Assembly: GCF_036898825.1 (NCBI RefSeq)
Contig: NZ_JARUND010000001.1
Coordinates: 2,480,001 to 2,544,000 of the forward strand
Source: Streptomyces sp. B21-083
GTDB lineage: Bacteria; Actinomycetota; Actinomycetes; Streptomycetales; Streptomycetaceae
DNA: 64,000 nt
Direction: 5' to 3'
Part shown: positions 44,581-53,723 of the stretch, one piece after another
Numbering within the stretch: position 1 is the stretch's first letter
Layout: each line of letters opens with the position of its first letter
Notes under the pieces: generated by a model
What the model saw: only the letters and a program-made list of their open reading frames with translations
Told to the model about the DNA's origin: nothing
The model's database searches: none
Position numbers and translations under genes: made by a program

Positions 44581-45291
44581 CTACGACCAGGCCGCGACCA
44601 CGTACCCGACGCCGTACGGCGCGTCCTCGTACAGCAGTGTGCCCGCGAGCTCGGTGTTCTCGGCCGCGCCCGCGAGGACCTGCCAGGGCGCCCGGCCCGA
44701 AGCCTTCAGCTCGTACGCCAGTTCGGCATCCAGCGCCTTCAGCGCCGGCCCGTCCGCCGAACCCAGCGCCCGCGCGACCTCCGCGTCGAAGCCCACGGCC
44801 CGCTCGTCCAGGTATCCCGGCGACTTGAGCGTGCGGCACGCGCTGGCGTCGCCCATCACGAGCAGGGCCACCCTCTGCGGCTGCCCGCCGATCCCCCTGC
44901 CGACCTCGACGCACCGCTCGGCCGCCAGCGGCTCCCCCACGCCCAGCCCCTCCACGGGCGCCTCGGACCAGCCGGTCCGCTCCAGCAGCCACGCGGCGAC
45001 GGCGAGTGCCGGGGGCAGCTCCCGCTCCGCCGCTGCCGCCCCGGCGCCCAGCGTCACGTCGAGGTCCACCCCGAAGCCGCGGAACGAGCCCCGCGTACCC
45101 GCCGGGTGGGGTCCGCGCCCGCTCTGTCCGGCGGGCCCGACGACCAGCAGCCGGTCGGGGCGGGAGGCCGCGAGGACGCCCAGCGCGTCCGTACAGGCGG
45201 TGCGGGCGGCGTCCAGCTCGGGAGCGGCGCCCGCGGCCACCTCGGGCACGAGGAGCGGCGGGCAGGGGCAGACGGCGGCGGCGACAAGCAT
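44581..45291 (-). CDS. Class III extradiol ring-cleavage dioxygenase-like protein
   Basis: This 236-residue protein begins MLVAAAVCPCPPLLVPEVA, then RPDRLLVVGPAG, SFRGFGVDL, VALLVMGDASACRTLKSPGY, DERAVGFDAEVARAL and a final YVVAAWS. The overall pattern follows class III extradiol dioxygenases (LigB/MEMO-like). The usual HG/H-P metal-binding His are missing: PCPP replaces SHSP and the GD segment carries no His. Catalysis as a ring-cleaving enzyme is therefore doubtful. It closes the MazG-miaB-ParE-like run on the minus strand, 34 bp after the toxin-like gene. Confidence 0.75.
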   Translation of the reverse strand: MLVAAAVCPCPPLLVPEVAAGAAPELDAARTACTDALGVLAASRPDRLLVVGPAGQSGRGPHPAGTRGSFRGFGVDLDVTLGAGAAAAERELPPALAVAAWLLERTGWSEAPVEGLGVGEPLAAERCVEVGRGIGGQPQRVALLVMGDASACRTLKSPGYLDERAVGFDAEVARALGSADGPALKALDAELAYELKASGRAPWQVLAGAAENTELAGTLLYEDAPYGVGYVVAAWS

Positions 45292-45325
45292 GATCGGCAG
45301 CGTAGCCCCGGAGGACGGCCCGGTG

Positions 45326-45595
45326 TCAGTCCTCGAAGAGCACGTCGGTCAGGTCGATGACCGTCAGTACGAGAACCACGAGCTTGCCCTCACTGATGAC
45401 GTACTCGATGAAGAGATTGCGCGACAGGGCGAGTCCGCGCGTGGACTCGTCGCCGAAGACGGAATGGGAGAGCTTGTGCCGCGGATCGGTCGACAGTATG
45501 GCGAGGCCACGCTCCAGCAGGTCGCGTCTGTCGGCGGTCAGGCTGTCGCGCACCTTGGCGGCCTGCTCGGTGAACGCAACGCTGTACGGCAACAT
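45326..45595 (-). CDS. ParE/RelE-like toxin-family protein without adjacent antitoxin
   Basis: ATG at 45595 is preceded by GGGAGC and gives 89 residues. The pattern VAFTEQAAKVRDSLTADRRDLLERGLAIL (a pair of helices), then KLSHSVFGD, TRGLALSRNLFIEYVI and KLVVLVLTVIDL fits the RelE/ParE fold: two helices and a four-strand sheet. ParE poisons gyrase; RelE cuts mRNA on ribosomes. The usual adjacent antitoxin is absent; it is embedded in a housekeeping operon with miaB. It may be inactive, restrained by a distant partner, or serve another role. Confidence 0.72.
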   Translation of the reverse strand: MLPYSVAFTEQAAKVRDSLTADRRDLLERGLAILSTDPRHKLSHSVFGDESTRGLALSRNLFIEYVISEGKLVVLVLTVIDLTDVLFED

Positions 45596-45632
45596 GTGAT
45601 GCTCCCTTCCGTGTCCGTATTGTGCCAGGACG

Positions 45633-47150
45633 TCAGTCGCAGCCGCAGCCGCTTCCGGCAGCCACCGGCAGTGGGGCCGGAGCCCCGATCCCGGGCAGGC
45701 CGAGCATCACGCCCGCCGGCTTCGCGGCCTCCGCGGTGTTGCGTTTCTCCCAGGCGTCACCCGCGCGCGTGGGACGCACGCCGAGGACGGCGCCCTCGGC
45801 GAGGAGGTGGTGCGGGGCGGCGTACGTGATCTCGACCGTGACGACGTCCCCCGGGCGCACCGCGGTGTCGGGCTTGGTGAAGTGGACCAGGCGGTTGTCG
45901 GGAGCGCGGCCGGAGAGCCGGTGGGTGGCGCCGTCCTTGCGGCCCTCGCCCTCGGCGACCATCAGCTCCAGGGTGCGGCCGATCTGCTTCTTGTTCTCGT
46001 CCCAGGAGATCTCCTCCTGGAGGGCGGCGAGACGCAGGTAACGCGCCTGGACGACCTCCTTGGGGATCTGGTTGTCCATGGTGGCGGCAGGTGTGCCGGG
46101 CCGCTTGGAGTACTGGAAGGTGAACGCCTGTGCGAACCTCGCCTCGCGCACCGCGTGCATCGTCTGCTCGAAGTCCTCCTCGGTCTCGCCGGGGAAGCCC
46201 ACGATGATGTCGGAGGTGATCGCCGCGTGCGGGATGGCCGCCCGTACCTTCTCGATGATCCCCAGGTAGCGGTCCTGGCGGTAGGAGCGGCGCATGGCCT
46301 TCAGGATCGTGTCCGAGCCTGACTGCATGGGCATGTGGAGCTGCGGCATCACGTTCGGCGTCTCGGCCATGGCGGCGATGACGTCGTCGGTGAAGTCGCG
46401 GGGGTGCGGGGAGGTGAAGCGGACGCGCTCCAGGCCGTCGATCTTCCCGCAGGCCCGCAGTAGCTTGCCGAAGGCCTCACGGTCACCGATGTCGGAGCCG
46501 TACGCGTTGACGTTCTGCCCGAGCAGAGTGATCTCGGAGACACCCTCGCCGACCAGCGCCTCGATCTCGGCGAGGATGTCGCCGGTCCGGCGGTCCTTCT
46601 CCTTGCCGCGCAGGGCCGGGACGATGCAGAAGGTGCACGTGTTGTTGCAGCCGACGGAGATCGACACCCAGGCCGCGTACGCGCTCTCGCGCCGCGTCGG
46701 CAGCGTCGACGGGAACGCCTCCAGCGACTCGGCGATCTCGACCTGCGCCTCCTCCTGCACGCGCGCGCGTTCGAGCAGGACGGGCAGCTTGCCGATGTTG
46801 TGCGTACCGAAGACGACGTCCACCCAGGGCGCCCGCTTCACGATGGTGTCGCGGTCCTTCTGCGCGAGACAGCCACCCACGGCGATCTGCATCCCGGGGC
46901 GCTTCGTCTTCATCGGGGCCAGCCGGCCGAGGTTGCCGTACAGCTTGTTGTCGGCGTTCTCGCGCACGGCGCAGGTGTTGAAGACGACGACGTCCGCGTC
47001 ACCGTCCGCATCCTTGGGCGCTCGCACATAACCGGCGTTCTCCAGCAGACCGGACAATCGCTCGGAATCGTGGACGTTCATCTGGCACCCGTAGGTGCGC
47101 ACTTCGTATGTCTTGACGTCCACTGCCCGACTCCGGTCACCGCTGCTCAT
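45633..47150 (-). CDS. miaB: tRNA-2-methylthio-N6-dimethylallyladenosine synthase
   Basis: This 505-residue radical-SAM enzyme adds a methylthio group to i6A37 of tRNA. The N-terminal domain holds Cys22, Cys60 and Cys94 (auxiliary cluster), the radical-SAM site is Cys168-x3-Cys172-x2-Cys175 in [12 protein letters not shown], and a TRAM domain follows near 390-455. The chain ends with a short Gly/Cys-rich tail (AAGSGCGCD). ATG at 47150. It is co-oriented with the MazG-like gene upstream and the ParE-like gene downstream (gaps about 40 bp). It works on the product of MiaA, also in this window. Confidence 0.96.
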   Translation of the reverse strand: MSSGDRSRAVDVKTYEVRTYGCQMNVHDSERLSGLLENAGYVRAPKDADGDADVVVFNTCAVRENADNKLYGNLGRLAPMKTKRPGMQIAVGGCLAQKDRDTIVKRAPWVDVVFGTHNIGKLPVLLERARVQEEAQVEIAESLEAFPSTLPTRRESAYAAWVSISVGCNNTCTFCIVPALRGKEKDRRTGDILAEIEALVGEGVSEITLLGQNVNAYGSDIGDREAFGKLLRACGKIDGLERVRFTSPHPRDFTDDVIAAMAETPNVMPQLHMPMQSGSDTILKAMRRSYRQDRYLGIIEKVRAAIPHAAITSDIIVGFPGETEEDFEQTMHAVREARFAQAFTFQYSKRPGTPAATMDNQIPKEVVQARYLRLAALQEEISWDENKKQIGRTLELMVAEGEGRKDGATHRLSGRAPDNRLVHFTKPDTAVRPGDVVTVEITYAAPHHLLAEGAVLGVRPTRAGDAWEKRNTAEAAKPAGVMLGLPGIGAPAPLPVAAGSGCGCD

Positions 47151-47190
47151 GCGACAAGGGTAGGCGGTGCGTGAGGCAGGGCCGTACGGG

Positions 47191-47628
47191 TTACCGCTCG
47201 CCCTCCGTCCAGCCCTGGCGGCGCAGGACGGCTCCGACGTCCGGGGCCCGGTAGTGGTCGCCCTTGAGCACCTTGCCGTCGGCCCTGCGGGTGACCAGGC
47301 CGTCGGGACCCAGCTTCGTCATGTTGGCCCGGTGGATCTCCGCGATCACCGCGTCGAGGTCGATGCCGTGGACCAGGGCCGTGCCGTACGCCACGTACAC
47401 GACGTCGGCCAGCTCGTGCGCCAGCCGGTCCAGCGGGCCGGTGACCGAGACCTCGGCGACCTCCGCGGCCTCTTCCGCGAGCAGCTCACCCCGGTGCGCC
47501 GCGAGCTGCGGGGAGACCTCAGCAGGCGTACCGCGGGTGTCGAGACCGAAAGCGAGGTGGAATTCCCGGACGAGGTCGACGGGCGAGGCGGCGGCGGGAG
47601 TGGCGGAAGCAGGGGTACCGGGACGCAT
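47191..47628 (-). CDS. MazG-like nucleotide pyrophosphohydrolase
   Basis: This 145-residue protein has the all-alpha NTP-PPase pattern: [30 protein letters not shown] (metal-binding E-x-x-E) near 50, [17 protein letters not shown] (E-x-x-D) near 70 and [21 protein letters not shown] near 103. Such enzymes hydrolyse NTPs, dNTPs or phosphoribosyl-ATP to the monophosphate; the late part resembles PRA-PH/MazG proteins of actinobacteria. ATG 47628. First gene of the miaB run, divergent from the TAXI gene. Substrate open. Confidence 0.85.
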   Translation of the reverse strand: MRPGTPASATPAAASPVDLVREFHLAFGLDTRGTPAEVSPQLAAHRGELLAEEAAEVAEVSVTGPLDRLAHELADVVYVAYGTALVHGIDLDAVIAEIHRANMTKLGPDGLVTRRADGKVLKGDHYRAPDVGAVLRRQGWTEGER

Positions 47629-47746
47629 GCGGTGACTCTAGCGATCTCGCGACGGCTCACGAGGGCGGATGCGATCGTCGTACCGCAGGTGTCCCCTCCC
47701 TCTTATTCCTGGCCAGCACCGGTCCCGTACTGGCAGGATCTCGCCC

Positions 47747-48742
47747 ATGTTCAAGGTGCTCCGGATCCGCAGGCGACACGCCCTCATGGGCTCGGCCGCC
47801 GGTTTCGTGGTCTTCGGGCTGCTGCTGTGGTGGCTGCTGCCGCTGGACGAGGCACCCCCGGGCGGGACGATCACGTTCAGCACCGGGGCACCTGCCGGCG
47901 TCTACCAGCAGTACGGATCGGAGCTCCGTTCGTCCTTCGCGAAGGACATGCCGAACCTGGACGTACGGATGATGACCAGCGAGGGGTCCCAGGAGAACGT
48001 CAGGCGAGTGGCCACGGGCAAGGCGGACTTCACCATCGCGGCGGCCGACGCCGTGGAGACGTACAAATTGCAACGGCTGCCCGGGGCCGACCAACTGCGC
48101 GGGGTCGCACGTCTGTACGACGACTACATGCAGCTCGTCGTGCCGCGTGACTCGAAGATCAGCACCGTGGCGGATCTGCGGGGCAGGCGCGTCTCCATAG
48201 GACCGGAGAGCTCGGGCGTACGGCTGATCGCCGACAAGATACTCACCGCCGCAGGCCTCGACCCCGCCAAGGACATCACACCGTTCGCCGACGGCATCAG
48301 CACCGGGCCCGGGCGGCTTCAGCGGGGCCAGATCGACGCGTTCTTCTGGTCGGGCGGTCTGCCCACGAACGGTCTGGTGCAGCTGGCGAAGAACTTCCCC
48401 TTCCGCTTCGTCCCGATCGACGGGGACCTCGTCACCAAGCTGCACGAACAGGGCGGGGCGTCCCGGCACTACCGGGCCACCAACATGCCCGAGTCGGCCT
48501 ACCCGTCCATCCAGGACGGCTCGACCGTGGCGACACTTGCGGTGTCCAACCTGCTCATGACACGCGAGGACGTGGATCCCAAACTCACCGAGTGGCTGAC
48601 CCGGTCGGTGATCAACAGCCGGGACCGCATCGGCGCCCACGTCCACTCGGCACAGCTCGTGGACCTGCGGACCGCCATCTACACCGACCCGCTGGCCCTC
48701 CACGAGGGTGCCCGGCGGTACTACCGCTCGGTCAAACCGTAG
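47747..48742 (+). CDS. TAXI-family solute-binding protein (TRAP-type), membrane-anchored
   Basis: ATG at 47747 gives 331 residues. A basic N-terminus and one hydrophobic segment (about 14-32: MGSAAGFVVFGLLLWWLLPL) anchor the protein; there is no lipobox. The TAXI domain begins at ITFSTGAPAGVYQQYGSELR and continues with LDVRMMTSEGSQENVRRVATG, ADFTIAAADAVETY, GRRVSIGPESSGVRLIADKI and DAFFWSGGLPTNGLVQLA. TAXI proteins bind small organic acids for TRAP transporters. No DctQ/DctM permease genes occur here, so it may act as a sensor or recruit a distant permease. It converges on the histidine-kinase gene. Confidence 0.9.
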   Translation: MFKVLRIRRRHALMGSAAGFVVFGLLLWWLLPLDEAPPGGTITFSTGAPAGVYQQYGSELRSSFAKDMPNLDVRMMTSEGSQENVRRVATGKADFTIAAADAVETYKLQRLPGADQLRGVARLYDDYMQLVVPRDSKISTVADLRGRRVSIGPESSGVRLIADKILTAAGLDPAKDITPFADGISTGPGRLQRGQIDAFFWSGGLPTNGLVQLAKNFPFRFVPIDGDLVTKLHEQGGASRHYRATNMPESAYPSIQDGSTVATLAVSNLLMTREDVDPKLTEWLTRSVINSRDRIGAHVHSAQLVDLRTAIYTDPLALHEGARRYYRSVKP

Positions 48743-48777
48743 GCCCGTCCGGCTCGGGTCCCCAGGACGCGGGCCCC

Positions 48778-50190
48778 TCAGGACACCGGGCCCGACCTCG
48801 GCACCCGCACCGTCACCTTCAGGCCGTGCGGCTCGTGACGGTCGTACGAGATCGTGCCGCCGCCCGCTGCCAGCAGGACCCGGGAGATGGACAGGCCGAG
48901 GCCCGAGCCCTTCACGTTCTGGTGCCGGCCGCTGCGCCAGAAGCGGTCGCCGATACGGACGAGTTCGTCGTCGGTGAGGCCCGGGCCGCCATCGGTGACC
49001 ACGACCGTCGAGGACGCGCCGTTCGACGCCACCGACACCCGTACGCACTCGTCCTCGGGCGTGAACTTCACCGCGTTGTCGATCACCGCGTCCAGGGCGC
49101 TGGACAGCGTGACCGGGTCGGCCCACGCGGTGGTGGCCGGACAGTCGCCGACCAGGCGCACGCCCTTGGCCTCGGCGAGCGGGGCCCAGGCCGCGACGCG
49201 TTCGGCCGTCAGCGCGCCGATGTCGGTGAGTGCGAGGTCCGCCTCGGCGTGCTCGGCCAGCGCCAGGTCGAGGAGGTCGTCCAGGACCTCGGCCAGGCGC
49301 TTGCCCTCGGTCTGGACCGAGGCGATCTCCTCGTTTCCCTCCGGCAGTTCGAGTGCGAGCAGTTCGATCCGCAGCAGCAGCGCCGAGAGCGGGTTGCGCA
49401 ACTGGTGCGAGGCGTCGGCGACGAAGGCACGCTGCTGCTCCAGCACGTCCTCGACGTTGTCCGCCATCTCGTTGAACGACCGGGCCAGCCGTCTGAGTTC
49501 CGGCGGCCCGCCGGCCACCGCGACCCGGGACTTCAGGCTGCCGGTCGCGATGTGGTGCGTGGTGGCGTCGAGCACGCGTACGGGTTTGAGCACCCAGCCG
49601 GTGAGACGCAGCGCGGCTCCTACGGCGAGCAGCATCGCGGCGATCTCACCGGCGCCGACGACGAGCCAGCCGTGCAGCGTCCGCGAACGCATCTGCCCGG
49701 TGGGCGAGTCGGTGACCACGACGGCCACGACATCGCCGTCCCGGATGACCGGCGACGCGACGACGAGCCGATGCCGTTGCCAGGGCCAGACCTGTTCGGG
49801 ATCGTGGCTGCGGCGGGAGAGAAGCGCTTCGGCGAACGCGTCACGCACCTCGCCCGTTTCCGGCAGATACCAGTCAGCGGGCGCGTTGGCCATGGGATCG
49901 TCATTGCGGTAGAAGACACCCGCCCGGATGCCGTAGACGTCGTAGTAGCTCTCGAGTTCGCGTTGCAGGGTCTCACCGCGCTCGTCGGTCGCCATGTCCT
50001 TGACGCGGGACCCGGTGGGCCGGTCGGTGACGAACTGGGCGAGCGCCGCGAAGCGCGCGGTGTCGTCGATCCGGTCGACGACGACCGTCTGCTGCTGCGC
50101 GCCGGCCACACTGATGGCGAGCGGGATGCCCAGCGCGAGCAGGACTGCCGCCATCAGGACGATGAGCAGGGGAAGGAGACGTGTGCGCAC
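48778..50190 (-). CDS. Sensor histidine kinase of an OmpR-type two-component system
   Basis: The protein has 470 residues from GTG 50190. Membrane segments at about 5-28 and 175-195 enclose an extracytoplasmic domain of about 145 residues. A HAMP domain follows (RLTGWVLKPVRVLD), then the H-box FVADASHQLRNPLS near 260 and the ATPase core with N-box LDAVIDNAVKFTPE, G1 VTDGGPGLTD and G2 GSGLGLSISRVLL. The response-regulator gene is 15 bp upstream. The signal is unknown; the neighbouring TAXI protein is a possible input partner (inference). In the S. coelicolor equivalent this pair affects growth-related and antibiotic gene expression, as far as I recall. Confidence 0.92.
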   Translation of the reverse strand: MRTRLLPLLIVLMAAVLLALGIPLAISVAGAQQQTVVVDRIDDTARFAALAQFVTDRPTGSRVKDMATDERGETLQRELESYYDVYGIRAGVFYRNDDPMANAPADWYLPETGEVRDAFAEALLSRRSHDPEQVWPWQRHRLVVASPVIRDGDVVAVVVTDSPTGQMRSRTLHGWLVVGAGEIAAMLLAVGAALRLTGWVLKPVRVLDATTHHIATGSLKSRVAVAGGPPELRRLARSFNEMADNVEDVLEQQRAFVADASHQLRNPLSALLLRIELLALELPEGNEEIASVQTEGKRLAEVLDDLLDLALAEHAEADLALTDIGALTAERVAAWAPLAEAKGVRLVGDCPATTAWADPVTLSSALDAVIDNAVKFTPEDECVRVSVASNGASSTVVVTDGGPGLTDDELVRIGDRFWRSGRHQNVKGSGLGLSISRVLLAAGGGTISYDRHEPHGLKVTVRVPRSGPVS

Positions 50191-50205
50191 CCGTACCCGT
50201 CCCGG

Positions 50206-50892
50206 CTACTGCGCCGGGGCGACGAGCCGGTAGCCCACGCCGCGGACGGTCTCGATCAGCGCCGGCATGCGCAACTTGGCGCGCAGGGACGCGACATGCA
50301 CCTCCAGGGTGCGGCCGGTCCCCTCCCAGCTGGTGCGCCAGACCTCGCTGATGATCTGTTCGCGGCGGAACACCACCCCGGGACGCTGCGCGAGGAGGGC
50401 GAGCAGATCGAACTCCTTGCGGGTCAGCTGGACGACCGAACCCTCCACGAGGACCTGCCGGGTGGACAGTTCGATCCGCAGCGAGCCCAGGAGCAGGGCG
50501 TTCTCAGCGGCGTCGGCGGTTTCTTCATGGATGTTGCGCCGGCTGACGGCGTGGATCCGGGCGAGCAACTCCCCGGTGTCGTACGGCTTCACCACGTAGT
50601 CGTCGGCGCCGAGGTTGAGGCCGTGGATGCGGGAGCGGATGTCGGAGCGCGCGGTGACCATGATCACGGGGGTGTTGGTGCGCTTGCGGATCTTGCCGCA
50701 CACCTCGTACCCGTCCTGGTCGGGCAGGCCCAGGTCGAGCAACACCACACCGAAGCCGTTGCCTTCAGGGACGAGCGCCTGGAGGGCCTCCTCGCCGCTG
50801 CGGGCGTGGGTGACGGCGAAGCCGTGGCGCGTCAGGACCGCGGAGAGCGCGGCAGCGACATGGTTGTCGTCCTCGACGAGGAGCAGTCTCAT
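50206..50892 (-). CDS. OmpR/PhoB-type response regulator
   Basis: ATG at 50892 (MRLLLVEDDNHVAAAL) gives 228 residues. The receiver has the acidic pair Glu-Asp-Asp (7-9), the phospho-acceptor Asp in LLDLGLPDQDG (about 54), Thr in VTARS and Lys in YVVKPYD. The winged-helix output domain follows (about 130-225: LTRKEFDLLALLAQRPG, EVHVASLRAKL, IETVRGVGYRLV). Its gene stands ahead of the kinase gene and is divergent from gluA, separated by 290 bp; a role in glu regulation is possible but unproven. Confidence 0.94.
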   Translation of the reverse strand: MRLLLVEDDNHVAAALSAVLTRHGFAVTHARSGEEALQALVPEGNGFGVVLLDLGLPDQDGYEVCGKIRKRTNTPVIMVTARSDIRSRIHGLNLGADDYVVKPYDTGELLARIHAVSRRNIHEETADAAENALLLGSLRIELSTRQVLVEGSVVQLTRKEFDLLALLAQRPGVVFRREQIISEVWRTSWEGTGRTLEVHVASLRAKLRMPALIETVRGVGYRLVAPAQ

Positions 50893-51182
50893 CGCGACCC
50901 CTTTCGGTTCATCGGCTTGTCTTCGTCGGCCGTAGCGTTTCGACTTGTACACCACATACGGTGCCCCAGCGGAGTACACCATGGGGACACACGCGCGCGG
51001 GTGCGTGGTTCCGGCTTCGGACCGCTCCGTTATCCAGCCGGTACACCTCTTTCGGGGGGCGCTACAAAGTGTGTTGACCTGACATCAGATCGTTATGCTC
51101 AAGTTCCCCTCAGATGTAATGACGCTGCTCTCACGCGGTCACTACTGTCCTCCGAAACCGAGGTGGACGGAGCCAGTAAGCG
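50893..51182. promoter_or_regulatory. Divergent promoter region, response regulator versus gluA
   Basis: The segment is AT-richer near 51060-51130. TGTTGA (51072-51077) and TATGCT (51094-51099) are a weak -35/-10 pair with 16 bp between for gluA. No palindrome strong enough for an operator is seen. GGACGGAG precedes the gluA ATG. Confidence 0.4.
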
Positions 51183-51959
51183 ATGACCGAAGTATCGATG
51201 GCCAAGGACGCCGTGCCCGCGACCGGCGATCTGGTCGTCCTGAAGAGCGTCAACAAGCACTTCGGCGCGTTGCATGTTCTCCAGGACATCGACCTGACCA
51301 TCGCCCGCGGCGAGGTGGTCGTGGTCATCGGACCCTCCGGGTCCGGTAAGTCCACTCTGTGCCGCGCCATCAACCGTCTGGAGACCATCGATTCGGGAGA
51401 CATCTCGATCGACGGCAAGCCACTGCCCCAGGAGGGCAAGGCGCTGGCCCGGCTGCGGGCCGATGTCGGCATGGTCTTCCAGTCCTTCAATCTCTTCGCG
51501 CACAAGACGGTGCTCGAGAACGTGATGCTGGGCCAGATCAAGGTCCGCAAGGCCGACAAGAAGGCGGCCGAGGAGAAGGCCCGCGCCCTGCTCGACCGGG
51601 TCGGCGTGGCCACGCAGGCGGACAAGTACCCCGCTCAGCTCTCCGGTGGCCAGCAACAGCGTGTCGCCATCGCGCGAGCCCTGGCCATGGACCCCAAGGT
51701 CATGCTCTTCGACGAGCCGACGTCGGCTCTCGACCCGGAGATGATCAACGAGGTCCTGGAGGTCATGCAGCAGCTCGCCCGCGAGGGCATGACCATGATC
51801 GTCGTCACCCACGAAATGGGGTTCGCCCGCTCGGCTGCGAACCGAGTGGTGTTCATGGCGGACGGCCGCATCGTCGAAGAGGCCGTGCCGGACCAGTTCT
51901 TCAGCAACCCGCGCAGCGACCGCGCGAAGGACTTCCTGTCCAAGATCCTTCATCACTGA
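51183..51959 (+). CDS. gluA: Glutamate ABC transporter, ATP-binding subunit
   Basis: This 258-residue polar-amino-acid ABC ATPase has Walker [10 protein letters not shown] near 49, Q-loop [10 protein letters not shown] near 98, signature [15 protein letters not shown] near 154, Walker [15 protein letters not shown] near 176 and the H-loop THEMGFARS near 209. All catalytic residues are intact. It powers uptake through the GluC-GluD channel with GluB as receptor. An in-frame ATG at 51198 is a possible alternative start. First of four genes in order A-B-C-D, as in Corynebacterium and S. coelicolor. Confidence 0.94.
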   Translation: MTEVSMAKDAVPATGDLVVLKSVNKHFGALHVLQDIDLTIARGEVVVVIGPSGSGKSTLCRAINRLETIDSGDISIDGKPLPQEGKALARLRADVGMVFQSFNLFAHKTVLENVMLGQIKVRKADKKAAEEKARALLDRVGVATQADKYPAQLSGGQQQRVAIARALAMDPKVMLFDEPTSALDPEMINEVLEVMQQLAREGMTMIVVTHEMGFARSAANRVVFMADGRIVEEAVPDQFFSNPRSDRAKDFLSKILHH

Positions 51960-52107
51960 TCCCACGGCCCTCCCCGCAGCCGGCCCTTCCCCGTCGCTTC
52001 CCGCAGCAGTGGGAATCCGCCTGATCGGCGGCCTCCGGACCACGGACGAACTGCGGCACCCGCTCGTGACAGCCCGTATTCACTTCACCACCCAAAGGAT
52101 GTTCACC

Positions 52108-52947
52108 ATGAAGCTTCGCAAGGTCACCGCCGCGACCGCCGCAGCCCTTGTCCTCGCCCTCACGGCGACGGCCTGTGGAGGCGACGACAACAAGAGCGGC
52201 AGCGGCTCCGGGGGCGGCGACAAGATCAAGGTCGGCATCAAGTTCGACCAGCCCGGTATCGGCCTGAAGGAGCCGGACGGCTCCTTCTCCGGCTTCGACG
52301 TGGACGTGGCGACGTACGTGGCCAAGCAGCTCGGCTACGCGCCCGACAAGATCGAGTGGGTCGAGACCAAGAGCGCCGACCGCGAGACCGCGCTCGCCCG
52401 TGGCGACGTGAAGTTCATCGCGGCCTCGTACTCGATCAACGACAAGCGCAAGGCGAAGGTCGACTTCGCCGGCCCCTACCTGCTCGCCCACCAGGACCTG
52501 CTCGTCAAGGCCGACTCCAAGATCGCCAAGGGCACGGACCTCAACGGCAAGAAGCTCTGCTCCGTGACCGGCTCGACCTCGGCACAGAACGTTCACGACA
52601 CGATCGCTCCGAGGGCTCAGCTGAAGGAGTACGGCGGCTACTCGGAGTGCATCGCCGGCTTGCAGAGCGGCGCCGTGGACGCGGTCACCACGGACGACTC
52701 GATCCTCGCGGGCTTCGCCGCCCAGGACAAGTACAAGGGTCAGTTCCAGCTGGCGGGCCTCAAGCTGAGCAACGAGAACTACGGCATCGGTGTCAAGAAG
52801 GGCGACACCGCGACCGTGAACAAGATCAATACCGCGCTGGAGAAGATGGTCAGCGACGGCGCCTGGAAGACCGCGGTCGAGAAGAACTTCGGTCCGGCCG
52901 ACTACAAGAACGAGCAGGCTCCGAAGATCGGCGACATCGTCAGCTAG
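52108..52947 (+). CDS. gluB: Glutamate ABC transporter, substrate-binding lipoprotein
   Basis: ATG at 52108, with AAAGGA at 52094-52099, gives 279 residues. A lipoprotein signal (LTATAC, then GGDDNKSGS) precedes the SBP type 3 fold: KVGIKFDQPGIGLKEPDGSFS, GFDVDVATYVAKQLGY, LARGDVKFIAASYSIND, KVDFAGPYLLAHQDLLV and GLQSGAVDAVTTDDSIL. It captures glutamate or related acidic amino acids outside the membrane and delivers them to GluCD. An ATG 9 bp upstream (52099) overlaps the ribosome site and is not used. Confidence 0.94.
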   Translation: MKLRKVTAATAAALVLALTATACGGDDNKSGSGSGGGDKIKVGIKFDQPGIGLKEPDGSFSGFDVDVATYVAKQLGYAPDKIEWVETKSADRETALARGDVKFIAASYSINDKRKAKVDFAGPYLLAHQDLLVKADSKIAKGTDLNGKKLCSVTGSTSAQNVHDTIAPRAQLKEYGGYSECIAGLQSGAVDAVTTDDSILAGFAAQDKYKGQFQLAGLKLSNENYGIGVKKGDTATVNKINTALEKMVSDGAWKTAVEKNFGPADYKNEQAPKIGDIVS

Positions 52948-53054
52948 CCCAGGGTCGCGCAGGTGCGCCGCAGCCCACCGCGATCAGGGCAGCGGCGCGC
53001 CGCGTCCGCCACATACGCCGCCACATACGCCTCACACCCGGAAGCGCGGGGATC

Positions 53055-53723
53055 GTGTTCGACTTTCTTGATGGTTACGACGTCCTCGGGGCGTTCTGGA
53101 TGACGGTGAAACTCACCGCCCTCTCCGCCCTCGGCTCCCTGGTCTGGGGCACACTGCTGGCCGCCATGCGGGTCAGCCCGGTCCCGCTCATGCGCGGATT
53201 CGGCACGGCCTACGTGAACATCGTCCGCAACATCCCGTTGACGGTCATCATCGTCTTCACCTCACTCGGCCTCGCCGACATCTTCGGCATGACGATGGGC
53301 GCGTCCGACAACTTCGACGTCCAGGGCTTCCGGCTGGCGGTGCTCGGCCTCGTCGCCTACACCGCGGCCTTCGTCTGCGAGGCACTGCGCTCCGGCATCA
53401 ACACCGTGCCCCCGGGTCAGGCCGAGGCGGCCCGCGCCCTCGGGTTGAGCTTCAGCCAGGTGCTGGGCCTCGTGGTGCTGCCGCAGGCGTTCCGGTCGGT
53501 CATCGGCCCGCTGGCCAACGTACTGATCGCACTGACCAAGAACACCACCGTGGCGGCCGCGATCGGCGTGGCCGAAGCCGCGACTCTGATGAAGACGATG
53601 ATCGAGAACGAGGCTCAGTTGGTGCTTATCGGCGTGGTCTTCGCCTTCGGGTTCGTGGTGCTCACCCTGCCCACCGGGCTCGCCCTCGGCTGGCTGAGCA
53701 AGCGACTGGCGGTGAAGCGATGA
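53055..53723 (+). CDS. gluC: Glutamate ABC transporter, permease subunit
   Basis: GTG at 53055 (VFDFLDGYDVLGAFWMT) gives 222 residues with about five membrane helices. The EAA-type coupling motif reads EALRSGINTVPPGQAEAARA-LG near 110, followed by LVVLPQAFRSVIGPLANVLI. It is one of two HisMQ-type channel subunits. The stop overlaps the gluD start (ATGA), a translational-coupling arrangement. The 107-bp gap after gluB is Arg/Pro-rich and non-coding. Confidence 0.92.
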   Translation: MFDFLDGYDVLGAFWMTVKLTALSALGSLVWGTLLAAMRVSPVPLMRGFGTAYVNIVRNIPLTVIIVFTSLGLADIFGMTMGASDNFDVQGFRLAVLGLVAYTAAFVCEALRSGINTVPPGQAEAARALGLSFSQVLGLVVLPQAFRSVIGPLANVLIALTKNTTVAAAIGVAEAATLMKTMIENEAQLVLIGVVFAFGFVVLTLPTGLALGWLSKRLAVKR

